From CAJXMH01 sp040220135 (GTDB taxonomy: Bacteria > Bacteroidota > Bacteroidia > Flavobacteriales_E > Vicingaceae): 64,000 nt of DNA. The position numbers and the translations under genes are program-made. Within the stretch, counting starts at the first letter, position 1. Each line of letters opens with the position of its first letter. The notes beneath the pieces were generated by a model that searched no databases, was not told where the DNA came from, and saw only the letters and a list, made by a program, of their open reading frames with translations. The stretch lies in NCBI GenBank assembly GCA_040220135.1, contig JAVJTT010000021.1, positions 281,063 to 345,062 of the forward strand, written 5' to 3'. Of this stretch, positions 50,853 through 58,816 are shown piece after piece.

Positions 50853-53132
50853 ATGAGAAAACTAGTGTTGTTCCTTTTAAGCCTTATCTCTTTTGCTACT
50901 ATGGCTCAAAAGGCAAGACTTAAGGGCCAAGTGTCCTTTCCCAACGGTGAGCCTGCTCCCTTTGTAAACCTAGTTTTAAAAGAAAGTAAGCAAGGAACAT
51001 CAACTGATGAATTGGGAAGCTACCATCTTCAAATCGATCCCGGAAAACATACCTTGATTGCTCGATTCATTGGTTATCAAACCGAAGTCCGAACCATAGA
51101 GCTAAGCGCCGGAGAAACAAAAACGGTGAATTTTACTTTAAAAGAATCTTCTCAAAAACTTAGTGAAGTGGTGGTAACCGGCACCATGAAAGAAATGTCG
51201 AAGAAAAATAGTCCGGTTCCGGTAGAAGTTTATTCGGCCAAGTATTTCGAAAACAATAAGAATCCTTCTGTTTTTGAATCCCTGCAAAATGTAAACGGCG
51301 TGCGTCCGCAGCTTAATTGTAATGTCTGTAACACCGGTGATATCCACATTAACGGTTTAGAAGGCCCTTACACCATGGTTTTAATAGACGGTATGCCGAT
51401 TGTTAGCGGACTTTCTACGGTTTATGGTTTAACAGGCATCCCTTCCTCACTGATTGAGCGAGTGGAAATTGTGAAAGGCCCGGCTTCCACTTTGTATGGA
51501 TCTGAAGCGGTTGGCGGCTTAATTAATGTCATTACAAAAAAGCCCATGAATGCTCCCAATTTTTCGGCTGATGTATACACGACTTCCTGGCAAGAGCTAA
51601 ATGCTGATCTAGGGGCCAAATACAAGCTTTCCGATAAAGTGGATGGGCTCTTTGGCTTAGACTATTTCAACTATAATAATCCCATTGATAATAATAATGA
51701 TGGCTTTACTGACCTCACCTTGCAAGACCGCCTTTCTGTTTTCAACAAATTTTCCTTTCAGCGAAAAGAGAACAGGGAATTTAACCTTGGCTTGCGCTAC
51801 GTTTATGAAGATAGATGGGGCGGTGAAATGAACTGGGATCCGGAGTTTAGAGCCGGAGATTCAATTTACGGAGAAAGCATTTACACTAGCCGTTGGGAAG
51901 TTTTTGGCAATTATCAGCTGCCCATTTCCGAAGAAAATGTAACGCTGCAGTTTAGTGCGAATTCACACCATCAAAATTCCGTTTACGGCAAGGACGTTTA
52001 CATAGCCGACCAACGCATCGGTTTTAGTCAACTTAGTTGGCATAAAAAACTATGGACTTCACACGACTTTCTGTTTGGCGCGGCTTATCGTTACACTTAT
52101 TACGACGATAATACCGGTGCTACATTTGAACTAGACAGCAGTGGAAATAAGCCTTCTGAAATACACTTGCCGGGTGTTTTCGTGCAAGATCAAATTAGCC
52201 TTAATGAGCAAAATACACTCTTAGTGGGAGCCCGTTACGACCACAACAATGTGCATGGAAATATCTTCTCCCCTCGAATCAACTACAAATGGAACTCTTT
52301 AAATGATCGTAGCATTTTACGTCTAAGTGCAGGAAATGGATTTAGGGTTGCCAACGTATTTACTGAAGATCATGCTGCCTTAACCGGTGCCAGAAAGGTA
52401 GTTTTTGCTGAAAAACTACGTCCGGAAGAGTCGGTAAATTTTAACTTTAATGCTGTGCAAAAGTTTTACACCCAAAATGAGACTTTTATCGGTTTAGATT
52501 TCTCCGCTTTTTACACTTCCTTTTCAAACCGAATTGTGCCGGATTATGAGACCAATCCCAATCAAATAATTTACGACAATCTAGACGGATCAGCTATCTC
52601 AAAAGGAATTTCTTTAAACCTTGATGTGGTTTTTAAAAGCGGCTTAAAAGTCATGGGAGGCGCCACTTTAATGGATGTTACCCTAGATGAAGGTGGTGAG
52701 AAACGAAGACAGCTTCTAACCGAGAATTTTACCGGAGTTTGGAACATTGAGTACACTTTATTGCTTTGGCAATTGCAACTTAATTTTACCGGAAATGTCT
52801 ATAGCCCGATGCGCTTACCACTTTTGGGTGAACTTGACCCTAGAAATGAATATTCGCCTTGGTGGAGTATTATGAACATTCAACTAAGCAAAGAGCTTAA
52901 TCAAAAATGGAAAATCTATGGCGGGCTAAAAAATATATTAGACTTTACTCCTGCCTCTAATAGCATTGCCCGCTCTTTTGATCCTTTTGACAAAAATGTA
53001 AGCTTTAATGCGCAAGGCGAAGCCACACCTACACAGAATAACCCTAATGCCTTAACCTTTGACCCAACTTATGTGTACGCCCCAAATCAAGGTATTAGAG
53101 GGTTTATTGGTATAAAATACAGTTTAAAGTAA
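50853..53132 (+). CDS. TonB-dependent receptor with CxxC plug
   Basis: A 759-residue outer-membrane receptor. Signal peptide (1-18, ending TMAQ), carboxypeptidase-like beta-sandwich (about 20-105), plug domain (about 115-230) and a 22-strand barrel ending in FIGIKYSLK. The plug has NCNVCNTGDIHINGLEG: a CxxC next to the TonB-receptor motif, and SLIERVEIVKGPASTLYGSEAVGG, the classic plug end. It imports a metal complex or other large ligand; the DtxR-type operator upstream suggests a metal. Start at the ATG 50853. A CxxC thioredoxin-fold gene follows without a gap. Confidence 0.9.
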   Translation: MRKLVLFLLSLISFATMAQKARLKGQVSFPNGEPAPFVNLVLKESKQGTSTDELGSYHLQIDPGKHTLIARFIGYQTEVRTIELSAGETKTVNFTLKESSQKLSEVVVTGTMKEMSKKNSPVPVEVYSAKYFENNKNPSVFESLQNVNGVRPQLNCNVCNTGDIHINGLEGPYTMVLIDGMPIVSGLSTVYGLTGIPSSLIERVEIVKGPASTLYGSEAVGGLINVITKKPMNAPNFSADVYTTSWQELNADLGAKYKLSDKVDGLFGLDYFNYNNPIDNNNDGFTDLTLQDRLSVFNKFSFQRKENREFNLGLRYVYEDRWGGEMNWDPEFRAGDSIYGESIYTSRWEVFGNYQLPISEENVTLQFSANSHHQNSVYGKDVYIADQRIGFSQLSWHKKLWTSHDFLFGAAYRYTYYDDNTGATFELDSSGNKPSEIHLPGVFVQDQISLNEQNTLLVGARYDHNNVHGNIFSPRINYKWNSLNDRSILRLSAGNGFRVANVFTEDHAALTGARKVVFAEKLRPEESVNFNFNAVQKFYTQNETFIGLDFSAFYTSFSNRIVPDYETNPNQIIYDNLDGSAISKGISLNLDVVFKSGLKVMGGATLMDVTLDEGGEKRRQLLTENFTGVWNIEYTLLLWQLQLNFTGNVYSPMRLPLLGELDPRNEYSPWWSIMNIQLSKELNQKWKIYGGLKNILDFTPASNSIARSFDPFDKNVSFNAQGEATPTQNNPNALTFDPTYVYAPNQGIRGFIGIKYSLK

Positions 53133-53594
53133 GTGAAGCTCAAACGAACTATCTTTCTTCTACTTTTTTCAGCCTTGGCTTGTTCTAGCTTTGCCCAGCT
53201 GAAGTGGACAGCTTTTATAGATTTAAATGACAGTTTAAAACAGGAAGCAAAGCCTTTATTGATTTTTCTGCACACCGATTGGTGTAAAATATGCAAGATG
53301 CAAGAAAATGTTGTGTTTGCTGATCTTGAAATAGCTGAGTTAATCAATCAGAATGTATATGCCTTAAAACTAAATGCAGAGAGTGAAAAAGAAATTCGTT
53401 TTCTAGGGAAGCTATACCAAGGAGCAAACTCCTCGAGCCATCACGAATTAGCCATTTTTCTCGGCTCAAAGGAAGAAGAGCTTAGTTTTCCCACTACTAT
53501 TCTAATAAATCAAGACTTACAGCCTCTTGGGATCTATAATTCTTACTTGAATAAAGAGAAAATGAAAGAACTAGTCGAGGCACTCAGCAACTAA
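53133..53594 (+). CDS. Secreted thioredoxin-fold protein (CxxC)
   Basis: A 153-residue exported protein: signal peptide 1-21 (ending SFAQ), then a thioredoxin fold with TDWCKICKMQ (active CxxC at about 50-53) and the cis-Pro loop FPTTILI. It resembles the thioredoxin_7/DUF255-like periplasmic group. The GTG start at 53133 directly follows the TAA of the receptor in the same frame; no later Met could preserve the signal, so GTG is forced. Likely cotranscribed with and possibly acting on the CxxC receptor. Confidence 0.85.
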   Translation: MKLKRTIFLLLFSALACSSFAQLKWTAFIDLNDSLKQEAKPLLIFLHTDWCKICKMQENVVFADLEIAELINQNVYALKLNAESEKEIRFLGKLYQGANSSSHHELAIFLGSKEEELSFPTTILINQDLQPLGIYNSYLNKEKMKELVEALSN

Positions 53595-53653
53595 TTGAGC
53601 AGTATACTACAATTCTTGCCTTAGGTTCTAACTCTCAATTATTTCTAATTCAT

Positions 53654-54454
53654 TTAGTTCGGCAAGCGAAAGCTTAAACCTAGTGAATGGTAATTCATGA
53701 TTTGGTTTATTCCCCAACCGAAAGAATAATCGACTTGAAGATTTTCTTTAATCAGATAGGCAAAGCCGGCATCCATGTTATTTTGCCAATTGTTAAACTC
53801 CTGATAAGTTCCATAGGTTTCTAAAAAGAGTCCCACTTTATCGCTTAACGCATGGCCATAAACCAAAGTGTAGGTGAAGTCTCCGTCTGCATATTTCACT
53901 AAGCCATTAGACTCAAAGTCAAGGAATTGATTCACATATCCCAAGTTACTACTCAGGCTCCTTTTATCGTCTAGGCTGTAGTTAAAGCTTAGTTTTGCTA
54001 CAGTTCCGTAAAACTGATTGTTAATTCCCTCCGACCCGGTCGGTAAAATAGCATGTGCAATAGCACTCATTAACAAGCGAGAATCATCATTCGTTAGTTG
54101 GTATTTAAACCCGATTTGTAAATTTTCTGAACCATTCACTTTCTGGTCATCTGTATTTCCCAAATTATCTTTCAATCGGTAGCTGACCAACTGATTAACC
54201 ATTCTCAATTCTAGTTTTTCTAGCAAACCAAGTCGAATCACATTGATGGGGTAAGAATTACGGTGTTGAGAAAACCCATTGGCAAACTTGAACTGTTCAA
54301 ATAGAAAACCGCTTTCAACTTGTAAAACTCCGGGGGAAACGGCCGTTGCCGCATCGGTTTGGCTTGGCCTATCGGTTTGAATACTTTGAGAAAAAGCTTG
54401 CAACGAAAACAGCAGCGCAATTAGTGAAATAATCTTTTTCAACATAACTCTCAT
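53654..54454 (-). CDS. Outer-membrane transporter-like protein (MetA-pathway/PF13557 type)
   Basis: A 266-residue exported beta-barrel-like protein from the ATG at 54454; MLKK at 54445 is the alternative start. After the signal (ending AFSQS), QTDRPSQTDAATAVSPGVLQVESGF is the hallmark of the 'putative MetA-pathway of phenol degradation' family, now seen as generic outer-membrane proteins. Alternating strands such as LSFNYSLDDKRSLSSNLGYV continue to the C-terminus GLSFRLPN. Direction and neighbours suggest a role in metal or metabolite passage, but this is open. Confidence 0.75.
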   Translation of the reverse strand: MRVMLKKIISLIALLFSLQAFSQSIQTDRPSQTDAATAVSPGVLQVESGFLFEQFKFANGFSQHRNSYPINVIRLGLLEKLELRMVNQLVSYRLKDNLGNTDDQKVNGSENLQIGFKYQLTNDDSRLLMSAIAHAILPTGSEGINNQFYGTVAKLSFNYSLDDKRSLSSNLGYVNQFLDFESNGLVKYADGDFTYTLVYGHALSDKVGLFLETYGTYQEFNNWQNNMDAGFAYLIKENLQVDYSFGWGINQIMNYHSLGLSFRLPN

Positions 54455-54660
54455 TTTTGACAAATATCCATAACAAAAACGACATGAAAGAAGAAGCACT
54501 TCAGGCTTTCACTTTGTAAAATGTCGCACCATGGCTTCCGTCCTTTAATCTTCATCTATTTAATGAAGAAAACTCCATGGTTCCAGTAGCTGAAAAGCTC
54601 TTTACTTTTAGATTCTACATCAATTTCCACTAAAGTATTTAGTATTGCCAAAACATTATA

Positions 54661-54676
54661 TTTAGGCTACCCTAAA
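54661..54676. promoter_or_regulatory. DtxR-like operator before the second regulator
   Basis: TTTAGGCTACCCTAAA contains TTAGG-N4-CCTAA, inverted 5-bp arms very close to half of the classic DtxR/IdeR consensus (TTAGGTTAGCCTAA). It lies 17 nt upstream of the -7 box of the second DtxR-type gene, the usual place for repression by blocking polymerase. Confidence 0.65.
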
Positions 54677-54693
54677 AATATATTTTGATTCTA

Positions 54694-54701
54694 TACATTT
54701 G
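54694..54701 (+). promoter_or_regulatory. -7 box of the second DtxR-type gene
   Basis: TACATTTG, matching TAnnTTTG, 19 nt before the ATG at 54721. Confidence 0.55.
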
Positions 54702-54720
54702 CATGATAAATTCAATGTAA

Positions 54721-55374
54721 ATGCTAAGCTTAACTGAAGAGAATTACTTAAAAAGCATTTTTGTTCTCAACCTTGAAAAATCAGAAGGTGCAAGCACGAA
54801 TGCGATTGCAGAAAAGCTAAATACTAAAGCTTCATCAGTTTCGGATATGTTGAAGCGTCTCCTTAAAAAAGAGATGATTCACTATAAAAAGTACCAAGCT
54901 GTAAAGCTAACAGATTCAGGCAAAGCGGTCGCTGTTTCTATTCTAAGAAAGCACAGGCTTTGGGAGCACTTTTTGGTGGAAAAGCTTCACTTTAAGTGGG
55001 ATGAAGTGCATGATGTAGCCGAACAATTGGAACATATTCGCTCTAAAAAGCTGACAGATCAATTGGATGCTTTTTTGGGTCACCCCAAGTTTGACCCCCA
55101 CGGTGACCCAATTCCTGATAAGGAAGGAAACTTTCCTGTAAAAATGCGACAAACCCTAGACCAAGCTATTGAAGGGCAAGAAGTTTTAATTGTTGGTGTT
55201 AAGGATCACAGCTCTGAGTTTTTCAATTACCTAGAACGACTGGAGATTGAACTTGGCACTAAACTCAAAGTGAAAACTATTAATCAGTTTGATGCCTCTA
55301 TGGAAATAGAGATCAACCAAAACGAAACCACTACTATCTCAAGTGAAGTGGCACAAAATCTATTCGTGAAATGA
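54721..55374 (+). CDS. DtxR/MntR-family metalloregulator 2
   Basis: A 217-residue paralogue of regulator 1 with the same layout: winged helix TNAIAEKLNTKASSVSDMLKRL (about 26-47), dimerisation domain ILRKHRLWEHFLVEKL and DEVHDVAEQLEHI with the metal-ligand His and Glu positions, the KFDPHGDPIPD loop shared by both, and a C-terminal SH3-like domain. First gene of the metal ABC operon; it overlaps the substrate-binding protein gene by 4 bp and carries a DtxR-like box upstream, which suggests control of the importer. Confidence 0.92.
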   Translation: MLSLTEENYLKSIFVLNLEKSEGASTNAIAEKLNTKASSVSDMLKRLLKKEMIHYKKYQAVKLTDSGKAVAVSILRKHRLWEHFLVEKLHFKWDEVHDVAEQLEHIRSKKLTDQLDAFLGHPKFDPHGDPIPDKEGNFPVKMRQTLDQAIEGQEVLIVGVKDHSSEFFNYLERLEIELGTKLKVKTINQFDASMEIEINQNETTTISSEVAQNLFVK

Positions 55375-56294
55375 AAAGCATTAAATGCCTCTTACTTAGC
55401 CTTCTCGTAGTTGGACTTTTGGCCTGTCAAACCGGCAAGAAAGAGAAATCTGCTAATGAAAAGCTATCCATAATCTGCACGACTGGTATGCTAGGTGATG
55501 CCGTTAAAAACATAGTTGGAAGCAAAGCTGAGGTACTAAGTCTCATGGGCCCTGGAGTTGACCCACACTTATACAAAGCCACTCAGGGAGATTTGAAAAA
55601 ACTGACTAATGCCGATGTGATTATTTACAATGGATTGCATTTGGAAGGCAAAATGGGAGAAATCTTTGAGAAGCTCGAAAACCGAAAGACCATTATGGTG
55701 GCTGCTAATGCAGTCGATGAAACAGAATTGATCAATACTACCGCTTTTCAAGGTGCTTATGACCCTCACCTTTGGTTTGATGTAGATTTATGGAGTCATG
55801 TTACGGCTTATTTAAGCCGCCAGCTAATTGCAGAGACTAATTTAAACCCAGACAGTTTAAATGCAAATGCTTCAGCCTATGTGAACAAGCTAGTAAAACT
55901 AGACCAATGGGTAGCAGAAGAACTACAACAAATCGACTCCTCTAAACGGGTATTGATTACCGCACATGATGCTTTCGGCTACTTTGGTAGAGCCTATCAG
56001 ATTGAAGTCAAAGGCTTGCAGGGCATTTCTACCTTGTCGGAATATGGCTTAAAGGATGTGAGCAATTTGGTAAACTTTATTACGGAAAGAGGCATTCGGT
56101 CTGTTTTTGTGGAAAGTTCGGTTTCTGAGCGATCGTTGAATGCTGTGGTGGAAGGATGTAAATCTAGGGGACATGAAGTTAAGATTGGCGGCACTCTGTT
56201 TAGCGATGCCATGGGAGAAAATGGAACTGCTGAAGGAACTTACATCGGCATGGTAAGGTATAATGTTAAAACGATTGTAAAAGGATTAAAGTGA
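55371..56294 (+). CDS. Metal ABC transporter, substrate-binding lipoprotein
   Basis: A 307-residue lipoprotein (lipobox LLAC, Cys19) of the cluster A-I metal-binding family (ZnuA/MntA/TroA). Ligand positions seen: His in GPGVDPHLYK, His in YDPHLWFDVD, Glu in VFVESSVSE and Asp in FSDAMGENG. That H/H/E/D set is the usual Mn/Fe-type arrangement; zinc-type proteins often have three His and a His-rich loop, which is absent. It captures the metal in the periplasm for the permeases downstream. Confidence 0.92.
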   Translation: MKSIKCLLLSLLVVGLLACQTGKKEKSANEKLSIICTTGMLGDAVKNIVGSKAEVLSLMGPGVDPHLYKATQGDLKKLTNADVIIYNGLHLEGKMGEIFEKLENRKTIMVAANAVDETELINTTAFQGAYDPHLWFDVDLWSHVTAYLSRQLIAETNLNPDSLNANASAYVNKLVKLDQWVAEELQQIDSSKRVLITAHDAFGYFGRAYQIEVKGLQGISTLSEYGLKDVSNLVNFITERGIRSVFVESSVSERSLNAVVEGCKSRGHEVKIGGTLFSDAMGENGTAEGTYIGMVRYNVKTIVKGLK

Positions 56295-56359
56295 AAGAGA
56301 TGAAGAGGTGAAAAGTATAAAAGTTGAAAAGAGGAAGAGTTAAAGAGTTTCAAGGTAGC

Positions 56360-56436
56360 TTGTCCGTTCGACTGTCTCGATTTATCGGGATGCCTGCCCG
56401 GATGAACTCCGTTCGGACGGGTATCGAGAACGACAA
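56360..56436. repeat. REP-like hairpin element
   Basis: Nested inverted repeats. Outer arms TTGTCCGTTC (56360-56369) and GAACGACAA (56428-56436), one bulged C. Middle arms TCTCGAT (56375-56381) and ATCGAGA (56423-56429). Inner arms CCCGGATGAAC (56397-56407) and GTTCGGACGGG (56411-56421) with three mismatches around a TCC loop. A second inner palindrome, TCGGGAT-like, precedes it. GC-rich against the AT-rich surroundings. Confidence 0.7.
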
Positions 56437-56466
56437 TCGGGTAAAGAAAACATAAAAACTAAACCA

Positions 56467-56500
56467 CGAAGTACTCAAAGAAGCCACAAAGAACACGAAG
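56467..56500. repeat. CAAAG array A, 9-11-9 spacing
   Basis: CGAAG (56467), CAAAG (56476), CAAAG (56487), CGAAG (56496): starts 9, 11, 9 nt apart. Followed by CTTTC (56508) and CTTTA (56517), a half-array in reverse orientation. Confidence 0.65.
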
Positions 56501-56583
56501 AAAAAACCTTTCGGGCCTTTAAGTCAGTAAGAAGAGATTAAAGAGTTGAATAGAAAAAATGAACTAATAGTGTTTTATGAAGC

Positions 56584-56617
56584 CTTTGAGAGCTTTGAGA
56601 ATCCTTAGAGCCCTTTG
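56584..56617. repeat. CTTTG array B, 9-11-9 spacing
   Basis: CTTTG (56584), CTTTG (56593), CTTAG (56604), CTTTG (56613): starts 9, 11, 9 nt apart, in the orientation opposite to array A. Confidence 0.65.
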
Positions 56618-56646
56618 CGGTTAGAGAAAACATATAAAATTAACCA

Positions 56647-56721
56647 TGAAGAACTCAAAAAAGCCACAAAGAACACGAAGAAAAGAACTTTGAGAACTTA
56701 GCGCAACCTTCGAGCCCTTTG
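56647..56721. repeat. Head-to-head pair of 9-11-9 arrays
   Basis: TGAAG (56647), CAAAA (56656), CAAAG (56667), CGAAG (56676), then the reverse-oriented CTTTG (56688), CTTAG (56697), CTTCG (56708), CTTTG (56717). Each half has 9-11-9 spacing, so the pair forms an imperfect palindrome ending 18 bp before the ATPase start. Confidence 0.65.
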
Positions 56722-56738
56722 AGGTAAAAAAAAGATAT

Positions 56739-57518
56739 ATGAACGAACAAACAGCCATAGAAGCCCATAACTTAACGGTTAGCTACAATCGCCGACCGGT
56801 ATTGTGGAACGTTGACTTTTCATTGCCAGCGGGACAGATCATCGGAATTATCGGTCCAAATGGCTCTGGTAAAACAACCCTGTTAAAAGCCATTATGGAC
56901 TTGGTGAAAAAAAGCAGTGGCTATGTTAAAATATTTGATCAAGATTTAGATGAGGTTAGAGAACGCATCAGTTATGTTCCGCAAAGAGAGTCAGTAGATT
57001 GGGACTTCCCCGCTTCAGTAATGGATGTAGTGTTGATGGGTAGGTACCGCAAATCCAACTTAATGCAACGCTTAAAAAAGAGCGACAAAGACATTGCCGC
57101 GGAAGCTTTGGAGAAGGTAAACATGTTGGAATACAGCAATCGGCAGATCAGTCAGCTGAGTGGGGGTCAGCAGCAAAGAGTTTTTATTGCTCGCTCCTTA
57201 GCACAAGGAGCCGACCTTTACATTATGGACGAACCCTTTGTGGGCGTGGATGCCGCGACTGAAGAAGCCATTATGACCTTGCTTTCAGAAATGAGAAAAG
57301 AAGGCAAAACGGTGGTCGTGGTTCATCACGACTTACAAACCGCTAAAGCCTATTTCGATTGGATCGTTTTATTAAATACTCGCTTAGTCGCTTCAGGACC
57401 AAAAGAAGAAATCTTCAAAGAAGAATTATTACAAGAAGCCTATGGTGGTAAGCTGAATGTTTTGAGCAAAGTAGGTGAATTGATCAAAGAAAAAGACTTC
57501 CCGGTAAGGGAAAAATAA
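56739..57518 (+). CDS. Metal ABC transporter, ATP-binding protein
   Basis: A 259-residue ATPase of the Zn/Mn importer family. Walker A GPNGSGKTT (about 37-45), signature LSGGQQQRV, Walker B LYIMDEPFVGVD and H-loop VVVHHD are intact; the 'EPFVGVD' variant is typical of metal-importer ATPases. It ends 2 bp before the permease gene. A 444-bp repeat-rich gap separates it from the binding-protein gene. Confidence 0.93.
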   Translation: MNEQTAIEAHNLTVSYNRRPVLWNVDFSLPAGQIIGIIGPNGSGKTTLLKAIMDLVKKSSGYVKIFDQDLDEVRERISYVPQRESVDWDFPASVMDVVLMGRYRKSNLMQRLKKSDKDIAAEALEKVNMLEYSNRQISQLSGGQQQRVFIARSLAQGADLYIMDEPFVGVDAATEEAIMTLLSEMRKEGKTVVVVHHDLQTAKAYFDWIVLLNTRLVASGPKEEIFKEELLQEAYGGKLNVLSKVGELIKEKDFPVREK

Positions 57519-57520
57519 GC

Positions 57521-58816
57521 ATGAATGATACCTTAGAATTTCTAAGCTTTTCTGACCCAAATGTGCGTTTTGTAGTATTAGGCACCATGATTTTGGGAGC
57601 TACAGCTGCGATGGTGGGTACTTTTGCTTTTCTGCGAAAGCGAGCTTTGGTTGGAGATGCCATTGCTCACTCTATTTTGCCAGGAGTTTGCTTGTCTTTC
57701 ATGATCAGCGGCTCTAAAAATCCATTTGGCTTGATCATCGGAGCCGTCATCACCGGTTGGCTTTCTTTGCTGCTCATCGATGCCATCAGCCGCACCACCA
57801 AGCTTAAAAGTGATGCCGCCATAGGCATTATCCTCTCAGTATTTTTTGGCTTTGGCATTTTATTGCTGACTTCCATTCAAAATTCCGGCAATGCAGCCCA
57901 ATCGGGATTAGACAGCTTTTTATTTGGAAAAGCAGCCTCACTCACTCAAGACGACATTTTAATCTTTAGCAGCATCGGTCTAGTACTCATCGCTTTAGTG
58001 TTGATCTTCTATAAAGAATTTAAACTAATTTCCTTTAACCCTGACTATGCTAAGGTCATCGGCCTGCCGGTTCGATTTTTAGAGTTTTTATTGGCCACCA
58101 TAACCGTTTTGGCGGTTGCGGTTGGCATTCAAGCCGTTGGGGTAGTTTTAATGGCCGCCCTTTTAATTACTCCGGCTTCCGGCGCTCGTTTTTGGACCAA
58201 CCGACTAACTTATATGATCTTGATCGCCACTTTATTTGGCGCTATCTCCGGCTTTATGGGTTCTTATGTGAGCTACATTGCTCCTGCTATGCCTACCGGC
58301 CCTTGGGTGGTCATGTGTTTGTCTGTATTAACCATTGGCTCAATTTGGTTTGCTCCAAAAACAGGGATGTTAGCCAAGTTTAAGGTCCACCGCGAAAACA
58401 AGAAAAAGATCCTTTTAGAAAATGTATTGAAGTTATTTTATCACTTAGGTGAAGCAGACCAGGACTTTGACCACGGCAGGAGCTATGAAACTTTAAAACA
58501 CAGCAGAGAACTGACTGACCAAGAACTACAAAGGGGCTTGGCTCAGTTAAGAAAGAAAAATTACGTTCGTAAAATGTCTGATAATTGGTACGTTACCCAG
58601 TCGGGACTTGAAGAAGCCAAGCGGATCATCCGTCTTCATCGACTGTGGGAGATGTATTTAAACCAACGTTTAAAACTTGAACCTGATCATGTACACAATG
58701 ATGCAGAAGCCATTGAGCATATTATAACCCCCGAGATCGAACGCTTGTTAGAAAAAGAATTGAAGTATCCACAAAAGGATCCACATCAAAGTACTATACC
58801 TTATACCGAGAAATAA
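57521..58816 (+). CDS. Metal ABC permease fused to a DtxR-like regulatory module
   Basis: A 431-residue fusion. Residues about 1-290 are a metal-type ABC permease with eight or so spans and the landmarks RKRALVGDAIAHSILPG and GVVLMAALLITPA. Residues about 300-431 are cytosolic: a winged-helix-like segment (NVLKLFYHLGEAD ... TDQELQRGLAQLRKKNYV) and a dimerisation-like segment, RIIRLHRLWEMYLNQRL and DHVHNDAEAIEHI, with the same R-x-H-R-L-W and E-x-x-E/H-like pattern as the two DtxR-type regulators nearby. It is probably a metal sensor that gates transport. Overlaps the next permease by 1 bp. Confidence 0.88.
   Translation: MNDTLEFLSFSDPNVRFVVLGTMILGATAAMVGTFAFLRKRALVGDAIAHSILPGVCLSFMISGSKNPFGLIIGAVITGWLSLLLIDAISRTTKLKSDAAIGIILSVFFGFGILLLTSIQNSGNAAQSGLDSFLFGKAASLTQDDILIFSSIGLVLIALVLIFYKEFKLISFNPDYAKVIGLPVRFLEFLLATITVLAVAVGIQAVGVVLMAALLITPASGARFWTNRLTYMILIATLFGAISGFMGSYVSYIAPAMPTGPWVVMCLSVLTIGSIWFAPKTGMLAKFKVHRENKKKILLENVLKLFYHLGEADQDFDHGRSYETLKHSRELTDQELQRGLAQLRKKNYVRKMSDNWYVTQSGLEEAKRIIRLHRLWEMYLNQRLKLEPDHVHNDAEAIEHIITPEIERLLEKELKYPQKDPHQSTIPYTEK

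Larger units (their letters stand above)
56295..56738. other. 444-bp repeat-filled gap inside the metal ABC operon
   Basis: No gene is visible. It contains a purine-rich stretch (about 56295-56345), a REP-like hairpin (56360-56436) and several 9-11-9 pentamer arrays (56467-56721). The flanking genes (substrate-binding protein and ATPase) normally lie close together, so the repeats are probably a later insertion. Confidence 0.75.

Noticed and set aside
56467..56721. CRISPR array
   Set aside because: The repeated units are pentamers with 4-6 nt between them and alternate orientation; there are no 24-37 bp direct repeats with spacers and no cas genes.
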